Shown here: positions 27,172-35,933 of the stretch, in pieces | Layout: every line of letters starts with the position of its first letter | How positions within the stretch are numbered: the first letter of the stretch is position 1 | Assembly: GCA_965223815.1 (NCBI GenBank) | Contig: OZ245019.1 | Span: 1,798,001 to 1,862,000, forward strand | Source of the DNA: HKST-UBA178 sp965223815 | GTDB lineage: Bacteria > Pseudomonadota > Gammaproteobacteria > Chromatiales > Chromatiaceae | Direction: 5' to 3' | Length of the DNA stretch: 64,000 nt | The notes under the pieces: generated by a model | What the model saw: only the letters and a program-made list of their open reading frames with translations | What the model was told of the DNA's origin: nothing | The model's database searches: none | Translations under genes and position numbers: made by a program

Positions 27172-29811
27172 TCAACTTTCTGCAAGCAGCGTCTTCAGTT
27201 CGGGAATACAGGAGCCGCAGTTGCTGCCGGCCTGCAAATTCTCGCCAATCGCTTCCAGAGTGTTCAGTCCCTGGCGAATGCCCTGTTTCAATGTCTGCTC
27301 ACCGACACTGAAGCAGGCGCAGATCGTCTTGCCCCGGTCGTCCGCAGGATTCATCGGTTGACCGGCCAGCAGGCTCCGGCGATCCTGCATGGTCAGTTCA
27401 TCCATGCCGAACAACCGCCCGATCCACTCGTGATCGGCCTGCGTTGGCCCGGCAGAGATATAGAGGCAGGCGTGCAGCCTGTTGCCGAGCAGCGCGGCAA
27501 AGCGGTAGCGATGCTGCGCATTATCGCTGTACTCCAGGTAGTCGGTGCTCCCCGGAAACTCACGCTGCAGCAGTTCGAGCCAGTCGATCCCGCTCCTGTC
27601 GCCAGCGATCTCGTAGCGCCAGAATCCCTTGCCACGGCTTTTCGTCCGGTACTCCGTCTCCGCAATCTCCAACTCCCTATCGATCAGGATGAATCCCTGC
27701 CACGAGGGTCGGTACGCCGAGAGTCTGACCGCGGAGTATTTGAACTCGGGTTGTCCTGAGACTGGATCGACGTTGGCACCCACTAGCTTGTTGACGCCAC
27801 TGTTCTGCGCGGTGGCGGCGCTCCAGTGCATCGGCATGAAGAGCGATCCGGGACGCTGATCGGCGGTAACGACGGCGCGCGCAGTAACCGAGAACTGTTC
27901 GTTGGAGAGGTTGGTGAGCATGCCCTCCTCAATCTGCAGGGTTTCGGCGTCTGCGGGATTGATCTCAACGAACGGCTCCAGGATATGCTGGTTGAGCCGC
28001 GGCGCCGACCCTGTGCGGGTCATCGTGTGCCACTGGTCCCTGATGCGGCCGGTGTTGAGCGCGAAAGGCAGTTCCTGGTTCGTAGTCACGGCGGGTCTCC
28101 CGCGGGTGACGGCAACGAATTGTGCTTTTCCCGATTGCGTGAAGAAGCAACCATCTTGCAGCATACGCGCGGTGCCGCCGTTGGTAGCCCGGGTGATGGG
28201 CCATTGCGTCGGTTCCAGTTTGTCGTACGCCTCGGGCGTCAGGTTGGCGTAGGCGCTGATATCGAAATCTCGACTGCCGCTGTTGTCCAGCCCCGAGAGG
28301 GCGGCATGTTCGGCGAGAATCTCCCCCACTTCCTCGTACACAAACCGTTCCGCGTATCCCATACGGCCCGCAACATCGGTGATGATCTGCCAGTCGTGCC
28401 GTGCCACTCCCGGCGCCCGAATAAAACTACGCTGCCGCGATATGCGTCGCTCTGAATTTGTGACGGTACCGCTCTTCTCTCCCCAGGTGGTGGCCGGCAG
28501 CAGTACATCTGCGTAGCGGGCGGTATCGGTGTTGTCCACGCAGTCCGACAGGACGACGAACTCGCACGCTTGCAGCGCCTCCCTGACCCGTTCGGCGTCG
28601 GGCATACTAACTACCGGGTTGGTCGCCATGATCCAGACCGCATTTATCTTCCCCTCGGTCATCGCCTGGAACATATCGACCGCCTTGAGACCTGGCTTGT
28701 CCGCGATCCTGGTTGCGTTCCAGAAGCGGCCGACGCGAGCGACATCCTTGGGTTCGAAGTCCATGTGTGCGGCGAGCTGATTGGCGAGACCGCCCACCTC
28801 CCGCCCACCCATCGCGTTGGGTTGCCCGGTGAAGGAGAATGGTCCCATGCCCGGTCTGCCGATACGGCCGGTGGCAAGATGGCAGTTGATGATGGCGTTG
28901 ACCTTGTCAGTGCCGTAACTCCACTGGTTGACGCCCTGCGAGTAGACGGTAACGCACCTCTCCCGTTCCAGAAAGAGGTGGAAGAATCGTTGCAGATCAT
29001 CAACCGGCAGTTCACAACCTGCGGCTGCCGCCGTTACCGGATCCGTCTGCGATCGCGCAGCCGCAAGCGCATCCTCGAAGCCCTGCGTGTGAGTCGCGAT
29101 GTAGTCGCGATCTAGCGCATCCTGTCGATCGAGATAGTCCAGCAGCGCGTGGAACAGATCGATATCGCTGCCGGGTGCCAGCGGAAGGTGGAGGTCGGCG
29201 ATGTCACAGGTCGCCGTCTTTCGCGGGTCGATAACGACCACGCGCATCTCGGGTCGCCTCACCTTGGCATCGCGCAGGCGCTGGAAGAGTACCGGGTGGC
29301 ACCAGGCGGTGTTGGAACCCACCAGGGTTACCAGATCGGCCTGCTCGAGATCCTCGTAGCTGCAGGGTACGGTGTCGGAACCGAATGCCCGCTTGTGGCC
29401 GGCCACCGAAGAGGACATGCAGAGGCGGGAGTTGGTATCGATGTTAGCACTGCCGATGAAGCCCTTCATCAGCTTGTTGGCCAGATAGTAGTCTTCCGTG
29501 AGCAGTTGGCCCGACACGTAGAAGGCGACCGCATCCGGGCCATGCCGCTCGATGATCCGGTTGAAGCCCGAGGCCACATGCTCGATGGCATTGTCCCAGC
29601 TCGCCCGTTCTCCGTGAATCATCGGGTGCAGCAGTCGATGATCCAGATTCAGCGTATCGGCCAGCGCCGCTCCCTTGGAGCAGAGCCTGCCGAAGTTGCT
29701 GGGGTGATCAGGGTCGCCTTTGACGGATACCTTGCCTGCCCCATCAGTAGTGGCGATCACCCCGCAACCGACACCGCAGTAGGGGCAGGTTGTTCTTGTC
29801 CGTTCGGGCAT
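27172..29811 (-). CDS. nasA: Assimilatory nitrate reductase, catalytic subunit
   Basis: Cytoplasmic molybdenum (bis-MGD) enzyme reducing nitrate to nitrite for nitrogen assimilation. The 879-aa protein begins with the [4Fe-4S] motif CPYCGVGCGV...RLCSKG, has the MGD-binding domains of the DMSO-reductase family (NTNSRLCMSSSVAGHKR, GSNTAWCHP), and ends with a BFD-like [2Fe-2S] domain (about 830-879, CACFSVGEQTL...GSNCGSCIPEL) as in Klebsiella NasA. It has no signal peptide. It is the last gene of the nrt-nir-nas operon, nine bases after nirD. Confidence 0.96.
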   Translation of the reverse strand: MPERTRTTCPYCGVGCGVIATTDGAGKVSVKGDPDHPSNFGRLCSKGAALADTLNLDHRLLHPMIHGERASWDNAIEHVASGFNRIIERHGPDAVAFYVSGQLLTEDYYLANKLMKGFIGSANIDTNSRLCMSSSVAGHKRAFGSDTVPCSYEDLEQADLVTLVGSNTAWCHPVLFQRLRDAKVRRPEMRVVVIDPRKTATCDIADLHLPLAPGSDIDLFHALLDYLDRQDALDRDYIATHTQGFEDALAAARSQTDPVTAAAAGCELPVDDLQRFFHLFLERERCVTVYSQGVNQWSYGTDKVNAIINCHLATGRIGRPGMGPFSFTGQPNAMGGREVGGLANQLAAHMDFEPKDVARVGRFWNATRIADKPGLKAVDMFQAMTEGKINAVWIMATNPVVSMPDAERVREALQACEFVVLSDCVDNTDTARYADVLLPATTWGEKSGTVTNSERRISRQRSFIRAPGVARHDWQIITDVAGRMGYAERFVYEEVGEILAEHAALSGLDNSGSRDFDISAYANLTPEAYDKLEPTQWPITRATNGGTARMLQDGCFFTQSGKAQFVAVTRGRPAVTTNQELPFALNTGRIRDQWHTMTRTGSAPRLNQHILEPFVEINPADAETLQIEEGMLTNLSNEQFSVTARAVVTADQRPGSLFMPMHWSAATAQNSGVNKLVGANVDPVSGQPEFKYSAVRLSAYRPSWQGFILIDRELEIAETEYRTKSRGKGFWRYEIAGDRSGIDWLELLQREFPGSTDYLEYSDNAQHRYRFAALLGNRLHACLYISAGPTQADHEWIGRLFGMDELTMQDRRSLLAGQPMNPADDRGKTICACFSVGEQTLKQGIRQGLNTLEAIGENLQAGSNCGSCIPELKTLLAES

Positions 29812-29820
29812 GGTCTTGGA

Positions 29821-30135
29821 TCAGCTTCCCAGCTGAAGATAGATCATTGATCCGTTGAGCCTGACAGGATAGGTGTTGGTACACCCCTCGTCAGGTGCCA
29901 CGGCGACGCCGTCATCCAGCTGCAGCTTCCAGTTGTGCAGCGGACAGGTGACCGTTCGGCCCGAGACGATACCGTCGGAGAGCGGCCCTCCTTTGTGCGG
30001 GCACTTGTCCCCCAGTGCGAAGATCTCGTCATCCGCGTTGCGGAAGATGGCGATGTTGCCCTGTGGCGCCTTGACGACGCGCGATCCCAGGCGGGGTATC
30101 TCTTCGACTTGCCCTATTTCGATCCAGTCACTCAC
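29821..30135 (-). CDS. nirD: Nitrite reductase (NADH) small subunit
   Basis: A 104-aa Rieske-fold protein that partners NirB. The Rieske-type positions are present as CPHKGGPLSDG (about 43) and CPLHNWKLQLDDG (about 64), so unlike some NirD proteins it keeps both Cys-His pairs and may bind a [2Fe-2S] cluster. The start overlaps the nirB stop by four bases, which indicates translational coupling and equal synthesis. Confidence 0.95.
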   Translation of the reverse strand: MSDWIEIGQVEEIPRLGSRVVKAPQGNIAIFRNADDEIFALGDKCPHKGGPLSDGIVSGRTVTCPLHNWKLQLDDGVAVAPDEGCTNTYPVRLNGSMIYLQLGS

Positions 30136-32603
30136 AATGCAGCTACCTCCAGCCGACCCTCAACGGGGGCTTCGATTACCTTGATCGGTGCGAACTCATG
30201 CGCCTCACCGCCCTGTGCGCGCTCAGCCCAGGGATCGCTTTGTGCGATACGTTGCGATAGGTGGAAACGTTCCGCCGCCGCCTTCCGCCCCTCGGCGTCA
30301 TCGAGTATTCGCTCTTTGACATAGTTGAGTCCCACCCGCTCTACCCAGGGTGCCGTGCGTTCCAGGTAGCGGGCCTCCTCGCGATAGAGCTGGATAAACG
30401 CAGCGCAGTACTCCTTCACCTCCGCTTCGGTAGTCACCCGGCAGAGCATGTCGGTCGCCCTGACCTTGACACCGCCGTTACCGCCGATATGGAGTTCCCA
30501 GCCCGAGTCGATTGCCACCACGCCGAAATCCTTGATCGTCGCCTCGGCACAGTTGCGGGGACAGCCCGATACGGCCATCTTGAACTTGTGCGGCATCCAG
30601 GAGCCCCAGGTCATCTTCTCGAGGTCTATCCCCATGCCGGTGGAGTCCTGGGTGCCGAAGCGGCACCAGGTGGAGCCTACGCAGGTCTTAACGGTGCGTA
30701 GCGCCTTGCCGTAAGCGTGGCCCGAGACCAGCCCCCGCTCGTTGAGAAAGGCCCAGATGGCAGGCAGGTCCTTCTTCTGCACCCCCAGCATGTTGATGCG
30801 CTGACCGCCGGTAATGTTGACTTCGCCGACGTTGAACTGCTCTGCGGCATCGGCGATGGCACGCAACTCGTCCGGGGTGGTCTTGCCACCCCAGATGCGG
30901 GGAATGACGGAGAAGGTGCCGTCCTTCTGGATATTGCCGTGCACGCGTTCGTTGACGAAGCGCGACTGGCTGTCATCTCTGGCCACCTCCGGCCAGGTGG
31001 AGATCAGGTAGTAGTTGAGCGCGGGCCGGCAGATGTGACAGCCATCCTTGTTGCGCCACACCAGTGCTTTGAATGCGGAGGCCATGTCGGTCAGTTTCAG
31101 CTCGCGTATCGCTTCGCGCACCTGGTCGTGGCTGAAGTCGGTGCACGGACATATCGGTTTGTGTTCAGGTGTCGAGTAGTCGCCGCCGACGGTACTTCCC
31201 AGAATCTGCTCGACCAGCCCGGTACAGGAGCCGCAGGAGGCAGCAGCCTTGGTGTGCGCTTTCACCTCCTCCAGGCTGAAGAGTCCCCTGGTGGTTATCG
31301 CCTTGACGATCTCCCCCTTGCAGACGCCGTTGCAGTCGCACACCTGGGCGTCGTCGCTCATCGTCATGGCGTGATTCTCGCCGCCGTGCCCCGAATCGCC
31401 GAGATGCGCCTGCCCGAACAGCAGATTCTCGCGCAGATTGGAGATGTCGGTACCCTCGCGCATCAATTGGAAGTACCAGGCACCATCGATGGTATCGCCA
31501 TAGAGCACGGCACCGTCGATGCGGTCATTCTTGATGACAAGTTTCTTGTAGACGCCGGCACCCGGGTCGCGAAAGACGATCTCGTCGCTGTCGTCGTCGC
31601 CGAGGAAGTTGCCGGCGGAGAAGAGATCGATGCCGGTCACCTTCAGCTTGGTTGATGTCACCGACCCCTCGTACCGTCCATAGCCGAGATTGGCGAGGTG
31701 GTTGGCGCACACCTTCGCCTGTTCGAATAGCGGTGCGACCAACCCGTAGCAGCGGCTGCGATGCTGAACGCACTCGCCAACGGCATAGATGCTGGGATCG
31801 AAGGTCTGCATGGTGTCGCTAACGACAATGCCCCGTTCGCAGTGGATGCCAGACGCCTCGGCAAGCGCGATGTTAGGGCGGATACCGACCGCCATCACCA
31901 CCAGATCCGCTTCAAGCTGCTCGCCATCGTCGAAGGTGATGCCGGTGACCCGCTCGCTGCCGGTGATCGCCTTGGTACGCTTCTCGAGCAGGAAATTGAG
32001 CCCTTTCTGCTCCAGCGAGGCCTTCAGCAGTTCGGCGGCCGGTTTGTCAAGCTGGTTCTCCATCAGGCTGTCCATCAGGTGGACCACCGACACCTCCATG
32101 CCCTGCTTCAACAGGCCGTTTGCCGCCTCCAGCCCCAGCAGGCCGCCGCCGACAACCACTGCACGCTTGTGGCTCCTGGCGACCTCGAGCATCTTCTCGA
32201 CATCCTCGATATCGCGAAATCCCAGAACACTCTCGAGCTCGGTGCCTGGAACAGGCAGCATGAACGGCCGCGATCCGGTGGCGATGATCAGCCGGTCGTA
32301 CCTAATCTTCAGTTCCGACGCGGTAATCACCCGTTTGTTGACGCGATCGATGGAGATGACGGGATCGCCACTGTGCAGCCTGATATCGTGCTCGCGATAC
32401 CACTCCCTGGAGTTGAGAATGATATCGTTGAACTTCTGTTCACCGGCCAGCACGGGGGAGAGCAGAATCCGGTTGTAGTTGGGATGCGGCTCTTCGCCGA
32501 ATACGGTGATCTCATAGTTGTCGGATTCGTCGAGCTTCAGCAACTCTTCGAGGGTACGGATACCGGCCATGCCGTTTCCAATCAGTACAAGTTTCTGCTT
32601 CAT
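30132..32603 (-). CDS. nirB: Nitrite reductase (NADH) large subunit
   Basis: Reduces nitrite to ammonium with NADH, FAD, iron-sulfur clusters and sirohaem in the cytoplasm. The 823-aa protein has an N-terminal pyridine-nucleotide-disulfide oxidoreductase part (IGNGMAGIRTLEELL, VVVGGGLLGLEAANGLL), two BFD-like [2Fe-2S] segments (CDCNGVCKGEIVKAI, CGSCTGLVEQIL) and the C-terminal sirohaem/[4Fe-4S] module with CVGSTWCRFG and SGCPRNCAEA. It overlaps its neighbours on both sides by four bases. Confidence 0.97.
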   Translation of the reverse strand: MKQKLVLIGNGMAGIRTLEELLKLDESDNYEITVFGEEPHPNYNRILLSPVLAGEQKFNDIILNSREWYREHDIRLHSGDPVISIDRVNKRVITASELKIRYDRLIIATGSRPFMLPVPGTELESVLGFRDIEDVEKMLEVARSHKRAVVVGGGLLGLEAANGLLKQGMEVSVVHLMDSLMENQLDKPAAELLKASLEQKGLNFLLEKRTKAITGSERVTGITFDDGEQLEADLVVMAVGIRPNIALAEASGIHCERGIVVSDTMQTFDPSIYAVGECVQHRSRCYGLVAPLFEQAKVCANHLANLGYGRYEGSVTSTKLKVTGIDLFSAGNFLGDDDSDEIVFRDPGAGVYKKLVIKNDRIDGAVLYGDTIDGAWYFQLMREGTDISNLRENLLFGQAHLGDSGHGGENHAMTMSDDAQVCDCNGVCKGEIVKAITTRGLFSLEEVKAHTKAAASCGSCTGLVEQILGSTVGGDYSTPEHKPICPCTDFSHDQVREAIRELKLTDMASAFKALVWRNKDGCHICRPALNYYLISTWPEVARDDSQSRFVNERVHGNIQKDGTFSVIPRIWGGKTTPDELRAIADAAEQFNVGEVNITGGQRINMLGVQKKDLPAIWAFLNERGLVSGHAYGKALRTVKTCVGSTWCRFGTQDSTGMGIDLEKMTWGSWMPHKFKMAVSGCPRNCAEATIKDFGVVAIDSGWELHIGGNGGVKVRATDMLCRVTTEAEVKEYCAAFIQLYREEARYLERTAPWVERVGLNYVKERILDDAEGRKAAAERFHLSQRIAQSDPWAERAQGGEAHEFAPIKVIEAPVEGRLEVAAL

Positions 32604-33952
32604 CGGGTTGACTCCTGCCTAACACGGGGCATATCTGTGCCGGACGACGTGTAGTTGTTGATCTCATGCAGCTGCTGCAGTGGGAGCGCCAGGTTATGAA
32701 CGGAAAAGCTCTTCAGGTACTCCACTGGCTTCATCGGGTCGAAACTGTCGCCATCACAGAAGCTGTCGGGTCCCATGGCAATGGCACCGTCGGAGCCTGG
32801 TAAACTCCACTTGGTGTTGTGGATGCCTTCGCTTTTGTAGTCCACAACGGGAGCGTCGATACTGACCAGCTTTGCCGCCTCACGATGGATGTCGGGGCGA
32901 AAGACTTCGCTGGCGACGGCTGGAATATTGAAGCACTCCTGGATCTGTCCCCAGCGGATCATCTGGGTCAGGAACCAGATTGCATGGGAACGCCAGGGGT
33001 AGTTCGCTGCGTAGCGGTGGAAGACGTTAAAATCGGTCTGTGTCTGAGGCATGCTGTTCGGCGCAAACTGGTAGGTGCCCATCATCGACATGCGCACCAC
33101 GTTTTCCGGCGCGTTGATGTAGACGCTTCGGGAGATGATCTCCGTGACCCCCAGCCGATGCTCCTGCTTATCCACCCATTGGCTCGCCTCGAGCAGAGCC
33201 ATCAACAGTGCAAGGTGGGTGTTGGGATGCTGCGCTGCCCACTCCTCGGTTACGCCGAAGACCTTTTCAGGACTGTTCTGCCATATCTCGTACTTGGTGA
33301 TCAGCGTGTGTCCCAATCCCCGCTGAACAGCGATGCTGTTCCAGGGTTCGCCGACGCAGTAGCCATCGATCAACCCTCGCTCCAGCTGATCCACCATCTG
33401 CGATGGTGGCACCACCACCAGGCGGATATCCCTGTCGGGATCGATACCGGCCGACGCGAGCCAGTAGCGCAGCTCGTAGTTGTGCGTGGAGAAGGGAAAA
33501 ACCACCGCGAACGAGAGCGGCTCGCGACCGCGCTCACTGCGCGCGTCGATGACCGATCTCAGCGCGAGCGCCGAGGTCGACCGTTGCGACATGTTTTCGT
33601 GCCCCTCGGCGAGCATCTCCCGATGGAGCGCGTCGGATACCGTAACCGCGTTGCCGTTGAGATCCATAGAGAAGGCGGTGATGGTGGGTTTCTTGATCGG
33701 CCCCAGCCCGATCGACATCGCCAGCGGCATGGGTGCGAGCATCTGCGCACCATCCAGAATGCCGATGGCGACCTTGTCGCGGATATTGGCCCAGGAGGTC
33801 TCCTTGGAGAGGGTGACCTCCAGACCGTACCGCTCGAAAAAGCCCATCTCCCTGGCGATCACCAGGGGCGCGCAGTCGGTGAGCGGAATGAATCCCAGGG
33901 TCAGCGCCCTCTTCTCCAGGGCATCGGGACTGAAAGCGAGTTCGCTGCTCAT
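32600..33952 (-). CDS. Cytoplasmic NrtA/CmpA-type nitrate-binding protein (NasS-like sensor or transporter regulatory subunit)
   Basis: A 450-aa protein of the NrtA/CmpA binding family, similar to NrtA encoded at 35934-37346 (GFIPLTDCAPLVIA, SMDLNGNAVTVS, VVFPFSTHNYELRYWLA, YCVGEPWN) but with no signal peptide, so it should stay in the cytoplasm. Two known roles fit: NasS, which binds nitrate and releases the antiterminator NasT, or the NrtA-like regulatory tail of cyanobacterial NrtC, because it lies only four bases after the ABC ATPase gene. NasT is encoded about 4 kb upstream, not next door as in typical nasST pairs. I lean to NasS. Confidence 0.78.
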   Translation of the reverse strand: MSSELAFSPDALEKRALTLGFIPLTDCAPLVIAREMGFFERYGLEVTLSKETSWANIRDKVAIGILDGAQMLAPMPLAMSIGLGPIKKPTITAFSMDLNGNAVTVSDALHREMLAEGHENMSQRSTSALALRSVIDARSERGREPLSFAVVFPFSTHNYELRYWLASAGIDPDRDIRLVVVPPSQMVDQLERGLIDGYCVGEPWNSIAVQRGLGHTLITKYEIWQNSPEKVFGVTEEWAAQHPNTHLALLMALLEASQWVDKQEHRLGVTEIISRSVYINAPENVVRMSMMGTYQFAPNSMPQTQTDFNVFHRYAANYPWRSHAIWFLTQMIRWGQIQECFNIPAVASEVFRPDIHREAAKLVSIDAPVVDYKSEGIHNTKWSLPGSDGAIAMGPDSFCDGDSFDPMKPVEYLKSFSVHNLALPLQQLHEINNYTSSGTDMPRVRQESTR

Positions 33953-33956
33953 CCCG

Positions 33957-34817
33957 CTAACCGTTCGACACCAGGCTCAGTGACTGCTCTTTATCGTCGT
34001 CATCAGACGCTTCTGCGAAGTTTGTCGGGACGTCGGGCTGGGCATGGCGCTCGTGCAGGAACTTGACCACCTCTGCCCGGTAGTGGTTGTACTTGGGATC
34101 TTCTGCCAGCGCCAGGCGATCGCGCGGTCTCGGCAGATCGATATCGAGAATCTCTCCGATGGTTGCAGAGGGTCCGTTGGACATCATGACGATGCGGTCC
34201 GAGAGCAGCACCGCCTCATCCACGTCATGGGTGATCATGATGACCGTGTTGTTGAGACGCGCCTGGATCTCCATCAGCGAGTCCTGCATATGGGTCCGGG
34301 TCAAGGAGTCGAGTGCGCCGAACGGCTCATCCATGAGCAGCACTTTGGGTTCCATCGCCAAAGCGCGTGCAATCCCTACCCTCTGCTTCATGCCCCCGGA
34401 TATCTCGTCGGGACGACGATCCAGGGCATGCGACATATGTACCAGCTCCAGGTTGTGACGCGTCCAGTCGTCGCGCTCCTTCCGGGTCTTGCTCTTCTTG
34501 AAGACCTGGTCGACGGCGAGACGGACATTGTCATAAACGCTGAGCCAGGGCATCAGGGAGTGGTGCTGGAAGACCACAGCACGGTCCGGGCCCGGCTCTC
34601 GTACCTCCTTCTCTTCGAGAATGACGCCCCCTTCGGTTGCGTTGAGCAGTCCGGCGACGATATTGAGCACCGTCGACTTGCCGCACCCCGAGTGGCCGAT
34701 CAGCGAGATGAACTCTCCCTTCTGCACCTTGAGGTCGACACCATTGAGCACGTTGAGCGGTCCGTTGTCGGTCGGAAAAGTGATACTGATATGGTCGATG
34801 TTGAGATAGCTGTTCAC
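33957..34817 (-). CDS. nrtD: Nitrate ABC transporter ATP-binding protein
   Basis: A 286-aa ABC ATPase energising nitrate uptake. Walker A GHSGCGKST, ABC signature SGGMKQRVGIARAL, Walker B VLLMDEPFGALD and the H-loop MITHDVDEAV are all visible. It is of the NrtD/TauB size and lacks the NrtA-like C-terminal extension of NrtC, which is instead a separate neighbouring gene. It lies between the permease gene and the cytoplasmic binding-protein gene in the same operon. Confidence 0.94.
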   Translation of the reverse strand: MNSYLNIDHISITFPTDNGPLNVLNGVDLKVQKGEFISLIGHSGCGKSTVLNIVAGLLNATEGGVILEEKEVREPGPDRAVVFQHHSLMPWLSVYDNVRLAVDQVFKKSKTRKERDDWTRHNLELVHMSHALDRRPDEISGGMKQRVGIARALAMEPKVLLMDEPFGALDSLTRTHMQDSLMEIQARLNNTVIMITHDVDEAVLLSDRIVMMSNGPSATIGEILDIDLPRPRDRLALAEDPKYNHYRAEVVKFLHERHAQPDVPTNFAEASDDDDKEQSLSLVSNG

Positions 34818-34848
34818 AGTATTGACCCTTAAGGAGTTGTCGTGGCCT

Positions 34849-35880
34849 CTAGCGGAGTACGGCGCTCTTGTCCCAGCTGAAGGTGCGCTGCAGCGAAAGC
34901 ATGCCGCGATCGAGCAGAAAGCCGATGAAACCGATCACCAGTACCGCGACCATGATGCGCGCCAGCGAGTTGGAGCTGCCATTCTGGAACTCGTCCCAGA
35001 CGAATTTTCCGAGACCGGGGTTCTGCGCCAGCATCTCGGCCGCGATCAGCACCATCCAGCCGATACCCAGCGACAATCGCAAGCCGGTGAAGATCATCGG
35101 TATGGACGAGGGCAGTACGATCTTCAACGTTTTGGTAATCCAGCTAAGGCGCAGTACGCGGCTGACGTTGATCAGATCCTTGTCCACGCCCGAAACGCCG
35201 ACCGTGGTATTGATGATCGTGGGCCACAGGCAACAGAGCGTTACCGTGATCGCCGAGTTCAGAAACGACTTTTCGAACATCGGGCTGTCGCTGACGTAGA
35301 GAGCTGAAACCACCATGGTCACCAATGGCAGCCAGGCCAGGGGTGAGACCGGCTTGAACACCTGGATCAGCGGATTGACCGCTTGATAGAGCGTGCTGCT
35401 CATCCCGCACAGAATGCCGATGGGGACCGCGATCAGCGATGCGATGATGAAGCCGAACATGACAGTCCACAGACTGGTAAGGACCTGGTCGAAGAAGGTG
35501 GCACGCCCCGTGTACTGACGACTTTTCAGTTTTTCGATTCTGGCTTCGGGTTTGTCCTCGGCGATGGCCTTGTCGATACGCGTCTGAATACGTTCGTAGA
35601 AGGCCGCCTCTTTCTCACGCTCGGCTGTGTGTTCCTCGTAGAGCGAGAGTGTCTGTTCCCATACCTTCTGCGGTCCAGGTAACACACCGAGAGAGGTCTG
35701 AACGTTCTTGGCACCAGCACTCCACAGGCCCAGGAAGATCATCAGCGCCATGAGCGGGATCAGCACACGCTTGGCAAAACGGGTGGATCCCCTGCTGATG
35801 CGATCCCCCTCCAGGAAGGCGAACAGCCGGTCCTTGACGGGCATATTGAAGGTCTTGGCGGATAGGGTTGATGTGCTCAT
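34849..35880 (-). CDS. nrtB: Nitrate ABC transporter permease
   Basis: A 343-aa inner-membrane permease of the NrtB/SsuC type. Hydrophobic helices appear at about 38-60 and then in the binding-protein-dependent transport domain (about 135-330), with the EAA-like loop around GVDKDLINVSRVLRLSWITK. A polar insertion of about 70 residues (80-125), rich in charged residues, separates the first helix from the core; such an insertion occurs in proteobacterial NrtB. It is transcribed between nrtA and nrtD. Confidence 0.93.
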   Translation of the reverse strand: MSTSTLSAKTFNMPVKDRLFAFLEGDRISRGSTRFAKRVLIPLMALMIFLGLWSAGAKNVQTSLGVLPGPQKVWEQTLSLYEEHTAEREKEAAFYERIQTRIDKAIAEDKPEARIEKLKSRQYTGRATFFDQVLTSLWTVMFGFIIASLIAVPIGILCGMSSTLYQAVNPLIQVFKPVSPLAWLPLVTMVVSALYVSDSPMFEKSFLNSAITVTLCCLWPTIINTTVGVSGVDKDLINVSRVLRLSWITKTLKIVLPSSIPMIFTGLRLSLGIGWMVLIAAEMLAQNPGLGKFVWDEFQNGSSNSLARIMVAVLVIGFIGFLLDRGMLSLQRTFSWDKSAVLR

Positions 35881-35933
35881 CGTCTGCTACTCCTCGCTGC
35901 CGGGAGGCGTCGAGCCGCCCCCCAGCAGGTTGA

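Noticed and set aside
32819..34066. A 415-codon plus-strand frame opposite the nitrate-transport genes
   Set aside because: It is the antisense shadow of two genes with clear family motifs; the peptide has no recognisable domain and is rich in His, Asp and Arg as expected from antisense of a GC-biased gene.
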